The notes under the pieces are model-generated. The model was not told where the DNA came from. It saw only the letters and a list, made by a program, of their open reading frames with translations, and made no database searches. Positions 46,119 to 58,190 of a DNA stretch of 64,000 nt are shown piece after piece. The DNA is from Gadus chalcogrammus (taxonomy: Eukaryota; Chordata; Actinopteri; Gadiformes; Gadidae), in assembly GCF_026213295.1 (NCBI RefSeq), contig NC_079432.1, positions 11,127,812 through 11,191,811 on the forward strand, in the 5' to 3' direction. The first letter of the stretch is position 1; each line of letters begins with the position of its first letter. The position numbers were made by a program, and so were the translations under genes.

Positions 46119-46203
46119 AAAATTTTTATTAAAATCGGGAGGGATTATGTGATTGCCATTTGGTCCATTTAAGAATGAAGGAACCATTTATCAAAGTTCT
46201 CAC

Positions 46204-46255
46204 CTGGGTCTCTCCACCATGGCAACTGCACAGCCATCTGCTCTTCCATCGTGAC
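46204..46255 (-). other. Exon-like segment, unidentified
   Basis: A 52-bp - strand segment between TTTTTTTCAG and CCCAG/GTGAGA, with frame VTMEEQMAVQLPWWRDP. Both splice signals are good; no family recognised. May belong with the pieces at 44862 and 47478. Confidence 0.3.
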
Positions 46256-46726
46256 CTGAAAAAAACAGTAATTTGTTGATCCCAAGTGGAAATTAGTCAT
46301 AGCAAGAAGGGCAAAAAATATACACCAAGGGTAGGTATAAAAATTATACAAAGGATGGAAGCAAGCATTGTGTGACCGGAAGAGCAATTATTCATTTTTA
46401 CGATTCTTAAGCATTAGCCAATATCAGTTTGACAAAGCGAAAAAAAAAAATCAAAAGCACACACTTTGAGAGCATTATTTTGAGATGGTATCGATGGATA
46501 CATTTTATACAATGGCCCCAACCAAGTGTAAATGTATCCAACAGTGGCATTGTCAGGATGCACTGAAAGCTTCCCGAAATGTTAGCGTTGGGTTTGACAG
46601 GTGACAATATTAAGACGTTGGGGATACGGTATCGCTGCTGGGAGTTGATCCCCCTAGCATCTTAACAGGTCATTCGTTTCATGTACCATCTCTCGAATAA
46701 ATATCACGCACCTCTCTACCATAGGA

Positions 46727-46860
46727 AATAATAATAATACATTTAATTTAGAGGCGCCTTTCAAGACACCCAAGGTCACCTTACAGAGCATATAGTCATC
46801 ATAAATCGTTTAAAACAAGACATTGTGGAAAAAAAAATAAACATAATAAATAAAAAATAA
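46727..46860. mobile_element. Interspersed repeat (GGCGCCTTTCAAGACACCCA family), copy 2
   Basis: Same start as the copy at 42776, including the leading AAT microsatellite and CATATAGTCATCATAAATCG. Truncated after about 130 bp. Confidence 0.8.
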
Positions 46861-46878
46861 ATAGGTAGATCTCTAACT

Positions 46879-46909
46879 CCCCCCCCCCCCCCCTCTAGGG
46901 GGGGGGGGG
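46879..46909. repeat. Poly-C / poly-G perfect hairpin
   Basis: About 15 C, then TCTA, then 12 G, flanked by ATCTCT on the left and AGAGAGAT on the right, which also pair. A second G-run follows at 46928. Confidence 0.9.
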
Positions 46910-46949
46910 AGAGAGATAATAAATAAGGGGGGGGGGGAGTCACCTGAGC

Positions 46950-47460
46950 AGCGCTCCTCAGCACCATTGACTTTTATTCTGGGGGACCAAAAGCCCAGCT
47001 ACAATTTGCTGATGAACCCAGCTACTGTGTCCTAGATTTTTTAGATGATAAGATTTACTTTATTGAACCTTCGAAGAACGGTCTGAAGAATTCCCCTTTC
47101 CTGGACGAGGAGCTGGTTGGTCTTGACACCTCCCGCTGACCGCCACCGCAGGGACGGTTTTCTCCCCATTAATGCAGTCCAACACTTCACTCAGATGTCA
47201 ATAGGGTATTTTATATGCACTTTTACAGCACAGTACATAGTGGGCTGTTTTGATAGAACTAATTACAATAGTTATTACTCCCAACCCCAAAAGCCAGCCA
47301 CATGTAATACACATCCTGACTAGTCCTAGTGGCCGAGAATGCTTTCTTAACAGCCAGTCAGAATGAACACATCTGTATGGATTACTTTAGATCTGTACGA
47401 TGAGTCGCTGACCGTGTCATTCTAAACAATCTAAACAATCCAAGCAAGCCATCAATATGT
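46950..47460. other. Non-coding stretch, no gene recognised
   Basis: Mixed sequence without convincing exon structure between the poly-G hairpin and the exon-like segment at 47478. Confidence 0.5.
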
Positions 47461-47477
47461 GTATTCCATTGTCTTAC

Positions 47478-47574
47478 CCTTCAGCATCTGCAGAGCTGCA
47501 TCATTCCTGGTCTTCCCTCCACCTACAGCTTCCAGCGCCAGTCCTGAATTTGACAAACGCTGTAGAACACTGAT
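47478..47574 (-). other. Exon-like segment, unidentified
   Basis: On the - strand, after TTATTTCAAG, a 97-bp open segment (reading LQRLSNSGLALEAVGGGKTR in one frame) runs to AAGG/GTAAGA. Acceptor and donor fit, but the product is not recognised. Confidence 0.25.
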
Positions 47575-47823
47575 CTTGAAATAAATGTACAGGGGCAAAC
47601 CCACCCCTGAACAAAAATAATTCAATTCTTTCATGGTTCAACGTTCATAAATAATTGTCAATGCTTAAATTCCTTGCAAATAAGTAATATAAAGGACAGC
47701 ATGAGGCATATCTAGCAAGACGATGAATCGCTAGGCTAACCCATTCCCCGTACACAGCAGCTATAGCTAGCTAATGCAGATGCTAGACAATTAAGTAATA
47801 TGAATAAATACAACACACAGGTT

Positions 47824-49553
47824 AGCTACCAGGCGAAAGGCTCCCAACACAGTTGCGTTGGAGCAAACTACCTTCCAAGCTACCAGGTGAAACGCTCCCA
47901 ACACAGTTGCGTTGGAGCAACTAACTTCCAGGATACCAGGTGAAACGCTCCCAACACAGTTGCGTTGGAGCAAACTAGCTTCCAGGCTACCAGGTGAAAC
48001 GCTCCCAACACAGTTGCGTTGGAGCAAACTAGCTTCCAAGCTACCAGGTGAAACGCTCCCAACACAATTGCTGTACAGTCAGTATGTTTACATACACATC
48101 TTATAGCCATAGGTCGACTATACTCCCCAATTGGCCAACTGCAATTGTCCGAGCACATATTTCAGATTATATTGCACAGAATAAAACCACATTGCAATGA
48201 CTTAAAATCGTAGTGCATAGAATTGCAAAGAAATAAAATCGTATAATGCATAGAATTGCAAAGAATTAAAATCGTATAATGCATAGAATTACAAAGAATG
48301 AAAAATCGTAGTGCATAGAATTGCAAATAATAAAAATCATATAGAGCATATAACTGCAAATAATTAAAATCGTAATGCATAGAATTGCAAAGACTAAAAA
48401 TAATGCATTGAATTGCAAAGAATTAAAATCTTAGTGCATAGAATTGCAAAGAATTAAAACCGTATTGCATAGAATCAAAATAATTTAGCACAGAATAAAA
48501 CCACATTGAAGTATGAAGCAGCAGTAGCCTACAAGTTCAGCAGCAGTCAACAATTTTCAAATGTATGGAAAGTTGTAAAAAGGAAAGATTCAAAAAAGGG
48601 AGAATGTAGAGTACTGTGTGGATGTGTAAATCAACTAATCCATCTCCTAAATTCAAACCTACCAAGCCAAAAACCAACAATTGAAACCAAACCATAACAT
48701 GCCCGCAGTCATTCGTCTAGTGAAGTCAGTCTGACAGCTTTTCATGCACCAGTCCAGTGGGGTTACGGGTGGAGCGAAAACAAACCCCATTGTGGAAGTT
48801 TGAGGTCACAACTTCACACTCGCCCTGATTTCGGTTTGCCAGACATCCGTTCTGGGTTTTTCCCAGTTCTTCCAAATCTTTGTGGATTCCTGAGGGAGGT
48901 GAAGCATCGGCAGAAGGTGCTGTGACATCAAATTGTAAACTCCAGAATTGCACAGATGTCATTTCCACTGGGGATGTTCTGTAGTCCAGTGGTGCTGTGA
49001 AACAAAAAAGCAATTGGCGAAAATAGTTGCATTCGTATACTTACCATTTAACTTGCGCTTGTTTGCTTTCACCAATTCCAATTTTGCCCAAACGTTGAAC
49101 TTTCACAATAGTTGCAGGTGTTCTTCCATTTTGCGTCCAGTTTCAAGAGCACACCCTTCCCAGTGTCCAGACAGGTTGTTGTTGTTGTTGTTGTAGCGGT
49201 CCGCAGCGTTAGTAAAGTCAGTCGTTTAGTCGTCCCCCGTTAGGCCTCATACAAACACGTGCAACAATGCACTCAAAAACAACCTACAACACTGCACTAA
49301 ACTTAGAATGAGCCAAAAACAAACAGACGAGCGGTAAAATCCAGGTTAAGTTAAGGGGAAAGAATATAGCGATGTGTGTGTGCGGTGGACACATTCTGAA
49401 AACAGCAGCCAAACACAACCAATCAACTTCAACCAGCTCAAGGAATAACAAACGATTGGTGACTTGCATGCGGGGGTCCTCGCTCCCCCGTTGGTGGCCA
49501 CGTTGTCCGGATTGTTCATTCAAAAGCGCACAAAAAACCAACAATCAACCGCG
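47824..49553. repeat. Macrosatellite unit 1 (full, 1.73 kb)
   Basis: 54-bp block 47824-48070 (about 4.5 copies), 31-bp block 48208-48478, d block from about 48490, e/f block about 48780-49553. This is the left edge of the array. Its copy of the splice-like - strand intron is 8 bp shorter than in other units. Confidence 0.92.
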
Positions 49554-49995
49554 TTGCGTTGGAGCAAACTACCTTCCAAGCTACCAGGTGAAACGCTCCC
49601 AACACAGTTGCATTGGAGCAAACTACATTCCAGGCAACCAGGTGAAACGCTCCCAACACCGTTGCGTTGGAGCAAACTACCTTCCAGGCAACCAGGTGAA
49701 ACGCTCCCAACACCGTTGCGTTGGAGCAAACTACCTTCCAGGCTACCAGGTGAAACGCTCCCAACACAGTTGCGTTGGAGCAAACTACCTTCCAGGTGAA
49801 ACGCTCACAACACAGTTGCGTTGGAGCAAACTACATTCCAGGCTACCAGGTGAAACGCTCCCAACACAGTTGCATTGGAGCAAACTACCTTCCAGGCTAC
49901 CAGGTGAAAGGCTCCCAACACAGTTGCGTTGGAGCAAACTACCTTCCAAGCTACCAGGTGAAACGCTCCCAACACAGTTGCGTTGGAGCAACTAG
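49372..49995 (+). CDS. Hypothetical repeat ORF, copy in units 1/2 (207 codons)
   Basis: ATG in the f block gives a constant leader of about 60 residues (MCVCGGHILKTAAK...), then 18-residue repeats such as GANYLPGYQVKRSQHSCV from the 54-bp minisatellite. No signal peptide, membrane span or known domain seen. Open-frame length follows from the 54-bp unit and need not mean translation. Confidence 0.15.
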   Translation: MCVCGGHILKTAAKHNQSTSTSSRNNKRLVTCMRGSSLPRWWPRCPDCSFKSAQKTNNQPRCVGANYLPSYQVKRSQHSCIGANYIPGNQVKRSQHRCVGANYLPGNQVKRSQHRCVGANYLPGYQVKRSQHSCVGANYLPGETLTTQLRWSKLHSRLPGETLPTQLHWSKLPSRLPGERLPTQLRWSKLPSKLPGETLPTQLRWSN

Positions 49996-51872
49996 CTTCC
50001 AGGCTACCAGGTGAAACGCTCCCAACACAGTTGCGTTGGAGCAACTAGCTTCCAGGCTACCAGGTGAAACGCTCCCAACACAGTTGCGTTGGAGCAAACT
50101 ACCTTCCAAGCAACCAGGTGAAACGCTCCCAACACAGTTGCGTTGGAGCAAACTAGCTTCCAGGCCACCAGGTGAAACGCTCCCAACACAATTGCATTTG
50201 CTGTACAGTCAGTATGTTTACATACACATCTTATAGCCATAGGTCGACTATACTCCCCAATTGGCCAACTGCAATTGTCCGAGTACATATTTCAGATTAT
50301 ATTGCACAGAATAAAACCACATTGCAATGACTTAAAATCATAGTGCATAGAATTGCAAAGAATTGAAATCGTATAATGCATAGAATTGCAAAGAATGAAA
50401 AATCGTAGTGCATAGAATTGCAAATAATAAAAATCATATAGAGCATAGAATTGCAAATAATTAAAATCGTAGTGCATAGAATTGCAAAAAAATGAAATCT
50501 TAGTGCATAGAATTGCAAAGAAATAAAATCGTATAATGCATAGAATTGCAAAGAATGAAAAATCGTAGTGCATAGAATTGCAAATAATAAAAATCATGTA
50601 GAGCATAGAATTGCAAATAATTAAAATCGTAGTGCATAGAACTGCAAAGAATTAAAATCGTATAATGCATAGAATTGCAAAATAATTAAAATCGTAGTGC
50701 ATAGAATTGCAAAGAATTAGAATCGTAGTGCATAGAATTGCAAAGAATTAAAACCGTATTGCATAGAATCAAACCACATTGCAAGGAATTAAAATCATTT
50801 AGCACAGAATAAAACCACATTGAAGTATGAAGCAGCAGTAGCCTACAAGTTCAGCAGCAGTCAACAATTTGCAAATGTATGGAAAGTTGTAAAAAGGAAA
50901 GATTCAAAAAAGGGAGAATGTAGAATACTGTGTGGATGTGTAAATCAACTAATCCATCTCCTAAATTCAAACCTACCAAGCCAAAAACCAACAATTGAAA
51001 CCAAACCATAACATGCCCGCTGTCATTCGTCTAGTGAAGTCAGTCTGACAGCTTTGCATGCACCAGTCCAGTGGGGTTACGGGTGGAGCGAAAACAAACC
51101 CCATTGTGGAAGTTTGAGGTCACAATTTCACACTCGCCCTGATTTCGGTTTGCCAGACATCCGTTCTGGGTTTTTCCCAGAACTTCCAGTTCTTTGTGGA
51201 TTCCTGAGGGAGGTGAAGCATCGGCAGAAGGTGCTGTGACATCAAATTGTAAACTCCAGAATTGCACCGATGTCATTTCCACTAGGGATGTTCTGTAGTC
51301 CAGTGGTGCTGTGAAACAAAAAAGCAATTGGCGAAAATAGTTGCATTCGCCAATTCGTAGACTTACCATTTAACTTGCGCTTGTTTGCTTTCACCAATTC
51401 CAATTTTGCCCAAACGTTGAACTTTCACAATAGTTGCAGGTGTTCTTCCATTTTGCGTCCAGTTTCAAGAGCACACCCTTCCCAGTGTCCAGACAGGTTG
51501 TTGTTGTTGTTGTAGCGGTCCGCAGCGTTAGTAAAGTCAGTCGTTTAGTTGTCCCCCGTTAGGCCTCATACAAACACGTGCAACAATGCACTCAAAAACA
51601 ACCTACAACACTGCACTAAACTTAGAATGAGCCAAAACCAAACAGACGAGCGGTAAAATCCAGGTTAAGTTAAGGGGAAAGAATATAGCGATGTGTGTGT
51701 GCGGTGGACACATTCTGAAAACAGCAGCCAAAGACAACCAATCAACTTCAACCAGCTCAAGGAATAACAAACGATTGGTGACTTGCATGCGGGGGTCCTC
51801 GCTCCCCCGTTGGTGGCCACGTTGTCCGGATTGTTCATTCAAAAGCGCACAAAAAACCAACAATCAACCGCG
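49554..51872. repeat. Macrosatellite unit 2 (full, 2.32 kb)
   Basis: 54-bp block 49554-50195 (about 12 copies, including one shortened and two CACCG variants), 31-bp block 50336-50765, then d and e/f. The part from 50820 onward is nearly the same as that from 54448. Confidence 0.92.
51040..51369 (-). CDS. Hypothetical - strand ORF of the e block (unit 2 copy, 109 codons)
   Basis: Reads LFCFTAPLDYRTSLVEMTSV and on to NPTGLVHAKLSD. Near-identical frames occur at 48726-49013, 54668-54997 and 59126-59455. Less repetitive and more protein-like than the rest of the array. The first 20 codons overlap a 58-bp segment with GTAAGT and TTTTTTGTTTCACAG ends that may be an intron. No family recognised. 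Confidence 0.25.
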   Translation of the reverse strand: MVSLRIGECNYFRQLLFCFTAPLDYRTSLVEMTSVQFWSLQFDVTAPSADASPPSGIHKELEVLGKTQNGCLANRNQGECEIVTSNFHNGVCFRSTRNPTGLVHAKLSD

Positions 51873-52287
51873 TTGCGTTGGAGCAAACTACCTTCCAAGC
51901 TACCAGTTGAAACGCTCACAACACAGTTGCGTTCGAGCAAACTACCTTCCAGTCTACCAGGTGAAACGCTCACAACACAGTTGCGTTGGAGCAAACTACC
52001 TTCCAAGCTACCAGGTGAAACGCTCCCAACACAGTTGCATTGGAGCAAACTACATTCCAGGCTACCAGGTGAAACGCTCCCAACACAGTTGCGTTGGAGC
52101 AAACTACATTCCAGGCTACCAGGTGAAACGCTCCCAACACAGTTGCATTGGAGCAAACTACCTTCCAGGCTACCAGGTGAAAGGCTCCCAACACAGTTGC
52201 GTTGGAGTAAACTACCTTCCAAGCTACCAGGTGAAACGCTCACAACACAGTTGCGTTGGAGCAACTAGCTTCCAGGCTACCAGGTGA
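51691..52287 (+). CDS. Hypothetical repeat ORF, copy in units 2/3 (198 codons)
   Basis: Same leader as the copy at 49372, with a different number of 18-residue repeats. It ends where a short (AACTAGC) variant of the repeat shifts the frame. Expression unknown. Confidence 0.15.
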   Translation: MCVCGGHILKTAAKDNQSTSTSSRNNKRLVTCMRGSSLPRWWPRCPDCSFKSAQKTNNQPRCVGANYLPSYQLKRSQHSCVRANYLPVYQVKRSQHSCVGANYLPSYQVKRSQHSCIGANYIPGYQVKRSQHSCVGANYIPGYQVKRSQHSCIGANYLPGYQVKGSQHSCVGVNYLPSYQVKRSQHSCVGATSFQATR

Positions 52288-53234
52288 AACGCTCCCAACA
52301 CAGTTGCGTTGGAGCAAACTACCTTCCAAGCTACCAGGTGAAACGCTCCCAACACAGTTGCGTTGGAGCAAACTAGCTTCCAGGCTACCAGGTGAAACGC
52401 TCCCAACACAATTGCATTTGCTGTACAGTCAGTATGTTTACATAGACATCTTATAGCCATAGGTCGACTATACTCCCCAATTGGCCAACTGCAATTGTCC
52501 GAGTACATATTTCAGATTATATTGCACAGAATAAAACCACATTGCAATGACTTAAAATCGTAGTGCATAGAATTGCAAAGAATTGAAATCTTAGTGCATA
52601 GAATTGCAAAGAAATAAAATCGTATAATGCATAGAATTGCAAAGAATTAAAATCTTGGTGCATAGAATTGCAAAGAATTAAAATCGTACAATGCATAGAA
52701 TTGCAAAGAATGAAAAATCGTAGTGCATAGAATTGCAAATAATAAAAATCATATAGAGCATAGAATTGCAAATAATTAAAATCGTAGTGCATAGAATTGC
52801 AAAATAATTAAAATCGTAGTGCATAGAATTGCAAAGAATTAAAACCGTATTGCATAGAATCAAACCACATTGCAAGGAATTAAAATAATTTAGCACAGAA
52901 TAAAACCACATTGAAGTATGAAGCAGCAGTAGCCTACAAGTTCAGCAGCAGTCAACAATTTGCAAATGTATGGAAAGTTGTAAAAAGGAAAGATTAAAAA
53001 AAGGGAGAATCTAGAGTACTGTGTGGATGTGGAAATCAACTAATCCATCTCCTAAATTCAAACCTACCAAGCCAAAATCCAACGATTGAAACCAAACCAT
53101 AAAATGCCCGCAGTCATTCGTCTAGTGAAGTCAGTCTGACAGCTTTTCATACACCAGTCCAGTGGGGTTACGGTTGGAGCGAAAACAAACCCCATTGTGG
53201 AAATTTGAGGTCACAACTTCACACTCGCCCTAAT
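51873..53234. repeat. Macrosatellite unit 3 (short, 1.36 kb)
   Basis: 54-bp block 51873-52415 (about 10 copies), 31-bp block 52556-52850, d block. It then jumps at CGCCCTAATTTCCCAACACA straight into the next 54-bp block, without e/f. Confidence 0.92.
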
Positions 53235-55503
53235 TTCCCAACACAGTTGCATTGGAGCAAACTACCTTCCAGGCTACCAGGTGAAACGCTCACAACACAG
53301 TTGCGTTCGAACAAACTACCTTCCAGGCTACCAGGTGAAAGGCTCCCAACACAGTTGCGTTGGAGCAAACTACCTTCCAAGCTACCAGGTGAAACGCTCC
53401 CAACACAGTTGCGTTGGAGCAACTAGCTTCCTGGCTACCAGGTGAAACGCTCCCAACACAGTTGCGTTGGAGCAACTAGCTTCCAGGCTACCAGGTGAAA
53501 CGCTCCCAACACAGTTGCGGTGCAGCAAACTACCTTCCAAGCTACCAGGTGAAACGCTCCCAACACAGTTGCGTTGGAGCAAACTAGCTTCCAGGCTACC
53601 AGGTGAAACGCTTCCAACACAATTGCATTTGCTGTACAGTCAGTATGTTTACATACACATCTTATAGCCATAGGTCGACTATACTCCCCAATTGGCCAAC
53701 TGCAATTGTCCGTGTACATATTTCAGATTATATTGCACAGAATAAAACCACATTGCAATGACTTAAAATCGTAGTGCATAGAATTGCAAAGAATTGAAAT
53801 CTTAGTGCATAGAATTGCAAAAAAATGAAATCTTAGTGCATAGAATTGCAAAGAAATAAAATCGTATAATGCATAGAATTGCAAAGAATGAAAAATCGTA
53901 GTGCATAGAATTGCAAATAATAAAAATCATGTAGAGCATAGAATTGCAAATAATTAAAATCGTAGTGCATAGAACTGCAAAGAATTAAAATCGTATAATG
54001 CATAGAATTGCAAAATAATTAAAATCGTAGTGCATAGAATTGCAAAGAATTGAAATCTTAGTGCATAGAATTGCAAAGAAATAAAATCGTATAATGCATA
54101 GAATTGCAAAGAATTAAAATGTTAGTGCATAGAATTGCAAAGAATTAAAATCGTATATATAATGCATAGAATTGCAAAGAATGAAAAATCGTAGTGCATA
54201 GAATTGCAAATAATAAAAAATCATATAGAGCATAGAATTGCAAATAATTAAAATCGTAGTGCATAGAATTGCAAAGAATTAAAATCGTATAATGCATAAG
54301 AATTTCAAAATAATTAAAATCGTAGTGCATAGAATTGCAAAGAATTAGAATCGTAGTGCATAGAATTGCAAAGAATTAAAACCGTATTGCATAGAATCAA
54401 ACCACATTGCAAGGAATTAAAATCATTTAGCACAGAATAAAACCACATTGAAGTATGAAGCAGCAGTAGCCTACAAGTTCAGCAGCAGTCAACAATTTGC
54501 AAATGTATGGAAAGTTGTAAAAAGGAAAGATTCAAAAAAGGGAGAATGTAGAATACTGTGTGGATGTGTAAATCAACTAATCCATCTCCTAAATTCAAAC
54601 CTACCAAGCCAAAAACCAACAATTGAAACCAAACCATAACATGCCCGCTGTCATTCGTCTAGTGAAGTCAGTCTGACAGCTTTGCATGCACCAGTCCAGT
54701 GGGGTTACGGGTGGAGCGAAAACAAACCCCATTGTGGAAGTTTGAGGTCACAATTTCACACTCGCCCTGATTTCGGTTTGCCAGACATCCGTTCTGGGTT
54801 TTTCCCAGAACTTCCAGTTCTTTGTGGATTCCTGAGGGAGGTGAAGCATCGGCAGAAGGTGCTGTGACATCAAATTGTAAACTCCAGAATTGCACCGATG
54901 TCATTTCCACTAGGGATGTTCTGTAGTCCAGTGGTGCTGTGAAACAAAAAAGCAATTGGCGAAAATAGTTGCATTCGCCAATTCGTAGACTTACCATTTA
55001 ACTTGCGCTTGTTTGCTTTCACCAATTCCAATTTTGCCCAAACGTTGAACTTTCACAATAGTTGCAGGTGTTCTTCCATTTTGCGTCCAGTTTCAAGAGC
55101 ACACCCTTCCCAGTGTCCAGACAGGTTGTTGTTGTTGTTGTTGTAGCGGTCCGCAGCGTTAGTAAAGTCAGTCGTTTAGTCGTCCCCCGTTAGGCCTCAT
55201 ACAAACACGTGCAACAATGCACTCAAAAACAACCTACAACACTGCACTAAACTTAGAATGAGCCAAAACCAAACAGACGAGCGGTAAAATCCAGGTTAAG
55301 TTAAGGGGAAAGAATATAGCGATGTGTGTGTGCGGTGGACACATTCTGAAAACAGCAGCCAAAGACAACCAATCAACTTCAACCAGCTCAAGGAATAACA
55401 AACGATTGGTGACTTGCATGCGGGGGTCCTCGCTCCCCCGTTGGTGGCCACGTTGTCCGGATTGTTCATTCAAAAGCGCACAAAAAACCAACAATCAACC
55501 GCG
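53235..55503. repeat. Macrosatellite unit 4 (full, 2.27 kb)
   Basis: 54-bp block 53235-53627 (about 7 copies), the longest 31-bp block in the array (53766-54390), then d and e/f. Closely matches unit 2 from its d block onward. Confidence 0.92.
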
Positions 55504-56026
55504 TTGCGTTGGAGCAAACTACCTTCCAAGCTACCAGTTGAAACGCTCACAACACAGTTGCGTTCGAGCAAACTACCTTCCAGTCTACCAGGTGAAACGC
55601 TCACAACACAGTTGCGTTGGAGCAAACTACCTTCCAAGCTACCAGGTGGAACGCTCCCAACACAGTTGCATTGGAGCAAACTACATTCCAGGCTACCAGG
55701 TGAAACGCTCCCAACACCGTTGCGTTGGAGCAAACTACCTTCCAGGCTACCAGGTGAAACGCTCCCAACACAGTTGCGTTGGAGCAAACTACCTTCCAGG
55801 CTACCAGGTGAAACGCTCACAACACAGTTGCGTTGGAGCAAACTACATTCCAGGCTACCAGGTGAAACGCTCCCAACACAGTTGCATTGGAGCAAACTAC
55901 CTTCCAGGCTACCAGGTGAAAGGCTCCCAACACAGTTGCGTTGGAGCAAACTACCTTCCAAGCTACCAGGTGAAACGCTCACAACACAGTTGCGTTGGAG
56001 CAACTAGCTTCCAGGCTACCAGGTGA
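55322..56026 (+). CDS. Hypothetical repeat ORF, copy in units 4/5 (234 codons)
   Basis: Longest member; differs from the copy at 51691 mainly by two additional 18-residue repeats. Expression unknown. Confidence 0.15.
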   Translation: MCVCGGHILKTAAKDNQSTSTSSRNNKRLVTCMRGSSLPRWWPRCPDCSFKSAQKTNNQPRCVGANYLPSYQLKRSQHSCVRANYLPVYQVKRSQHSCVGANYLPSYQVERSQHSCIGANYIPGYQVKRSQHRCVGANYLPGYQVKRSQHSCVGANYLPGYQVKRSQHSCVGANYIPGYQVKRSQHSCIGANYLPGYQVKGSQHSCVGANYLPSYQVKRSQHSCVGATSFQATR

Positions 56027-57039
56027 AACGCTCCCAACACAGTTGCGTTGGAGCAAACTACCTTCCAAGCTACCAGGTGAAACGCTCCCAACACAGTTGC
56101 GTTGGAGCAAACTACCTTCCAGGCTACCAGGTGAAACGCTCCCAACACAATTGTATTTGCTGTACAGTCAGTATGTTTACATAGACATCTTATAGCCATA
56201 GGTCGACTATACTCCCCAATTGGCCAACTGCAATTGTCCGAGTACATATTTCAGATTATATTGCACAGAATAAAACCACATTGCAATGACTTAAAATCGT
56301 AGTGCATAGAATTGCAAAGAATTGAAATCTTAGTGCATAGAATTGCAAAGAAATAAAATCGTATAATGCATAGAATTGCAAAGAATTAAAATCTTGGTGC
56401 ATAGAATTGCAAAGAATTAAAATCGTATAATGCATAGAATTGCAAAGAATGAAAAATCGTAGTGCATAGAATTGCAAATAATAAAAATCATATAGAGCAT
56501 AGAATTGCAAATAATTAAAATCGTAGTGCATAGAATTGCAAAGAATTAAAATCGTATAATGCATAGAATTGCAAAATAATTAAAATCGTAGTGCATAGAA
56601 TTGCAAAGAATTAGAATCGTAGTGCATAGAATTGCAAAGAATTAAAACCGTATTGCATAGAATCAAACCACATTGCAAGGAATTAAAATAATTTAGCACA
56701 GAATAAAACCACATTGAAGTATGAAGCAGCAGTAGCCTACAAGTTCAGCAGCAGTCAACAATTTGCAAATGTATGGAAAGTTGTAAAAAGGAAAGATTAA
56801 AAAAAAGGGAGAATGTAGAGTACTGTGTGGATGTGGAAATCAACTAATCCATCTCCTAAATTCAAACCTACCAAGCCAAAATCCAACAATTGAAACCAAA
56901 CCATAACATGCCCGCAGTCATTCGTCTAGTGAAGTCAGTCTGACAGCTTTTCATACACCAGTCCAGTGGGGTTACGGTTGGAGCGAAAACAAACCCCATT
57001 GTGGAAGTTTGAGGTCACAACTTCACACTCGCCCTAATT
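55504..57039. repeat. Macrosatellite unit 5 (short, 1.54 kb)
   Basis: 54-bp block 55504-56154. It equals unit 3 with two extra 54-bp copies (108 bp). Ends at the same short-unit junction. Confidence 0.92.
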
Positions 57040-58190
57040 TCCCAACACAGTTGCATTGGAGCAAACTACCTTCCAGGCTACCAGGTGAAACGCTCACAAC
57101 ACAGTTGCGTTCGAACAAACTACCTTCCAGGCTACCAGGTGAAAGGCTCCCAACACAGTTGCGTTGGAGCAAACTACCTTCCAAGCTACCAGGTGAAACG
57201 CTCCCAACACAGTTGCGTTGGAGCAACTAGCTTCCAGGCTACCAGGTGAAACGCTCCCAACACAGTTGCGTTGGAGCAACTAGCTTCCAGGCTACCAGGT
57301 GAAACGCTCCAAACACAGTTGCGGTGCAGCAAACTACCTTCCAAGCTACCAGGTGAAACGCTCCCAACACAGTTGCGTTGGAGCAAACTAGCTTCCAGGC
57401 TACCAGGTGAAACGCTTCCAACACAATTGCATTTGCTGTACAGTCAGTATGTTTACATACACATCTTATAGCCATAGGTCGACTATACTCCCCAATTGGC
57501 CAACTGCAATTGTCCGTGTACATATTTCAGATTATATTGCACAGAATAAAACCACATTGCAATGACTTAAAATCGTAGTGCATAGAATTGCAAAGAATTG
57601 AAATCTTAGTGCATAGAATTGCAAAGAAATAAAATCGTATAATGCATAGAATTGCAAAGAATGAAAAATCGTATTGCATAGAATTGCAAATAATAAAAAT
57701 CATATAGAGCATAGAATTGCAAATAATTAAAATCGTAGTGCATAGAATTGCAAAGAATCAAAATCGTAGTGCATAGAATTGCAAAGAATTAAAACCGTAT
57801 TGCATAGAATCAAACCACATTGCAAGGAATTAAAATCATTTAGCAGCACAGAATAAAACCACATTGAAGTATGAAGCAGCAGTAGCCTACAAGTTCAGCA
57901 GCAGTCAACAATTTGCAAATGTATGGAAAGTTGTAAAAAGGATAGATTAAAAAAAGGGAGAATGTAGAGTACTGTGTGGAAGTGTAAATCAACTAATAAT
58001 CCATCTCCTAAATTCAAACCTACCAAGCCAAAAACCAACAATTGAAACCAAACCATAACATGCCCGCAGTCATTCGTCTAGTGAAGTCAGTCTGACAGCT
58101 TTTCATGCACCAGTCCAGTGGGGTTACGGGTGGAGCGAAAACAAACCCCATTGTGGAAGTTTGAGGTCACAACTTCACACTCGCCCTAAT
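57040..58190. repeat. Macrosatellite unit 6 (short, 1.15 kb)
   Basis: The 54-bp block 57040-57430 matches unit 4's block almost base for base, including the GCGGTGCAGC variant. The 31-bp block is short (57568-57800). Confidence 0.92.

Noticed and set aside
48506..48697. 63-codon + strand frame of the d block (MKYEAAVAYKF...)
   Set aside because: Present in several units, but broken by small indels in units 3, 5 and 6, with no domain; weaker than the - strand e-block frame.
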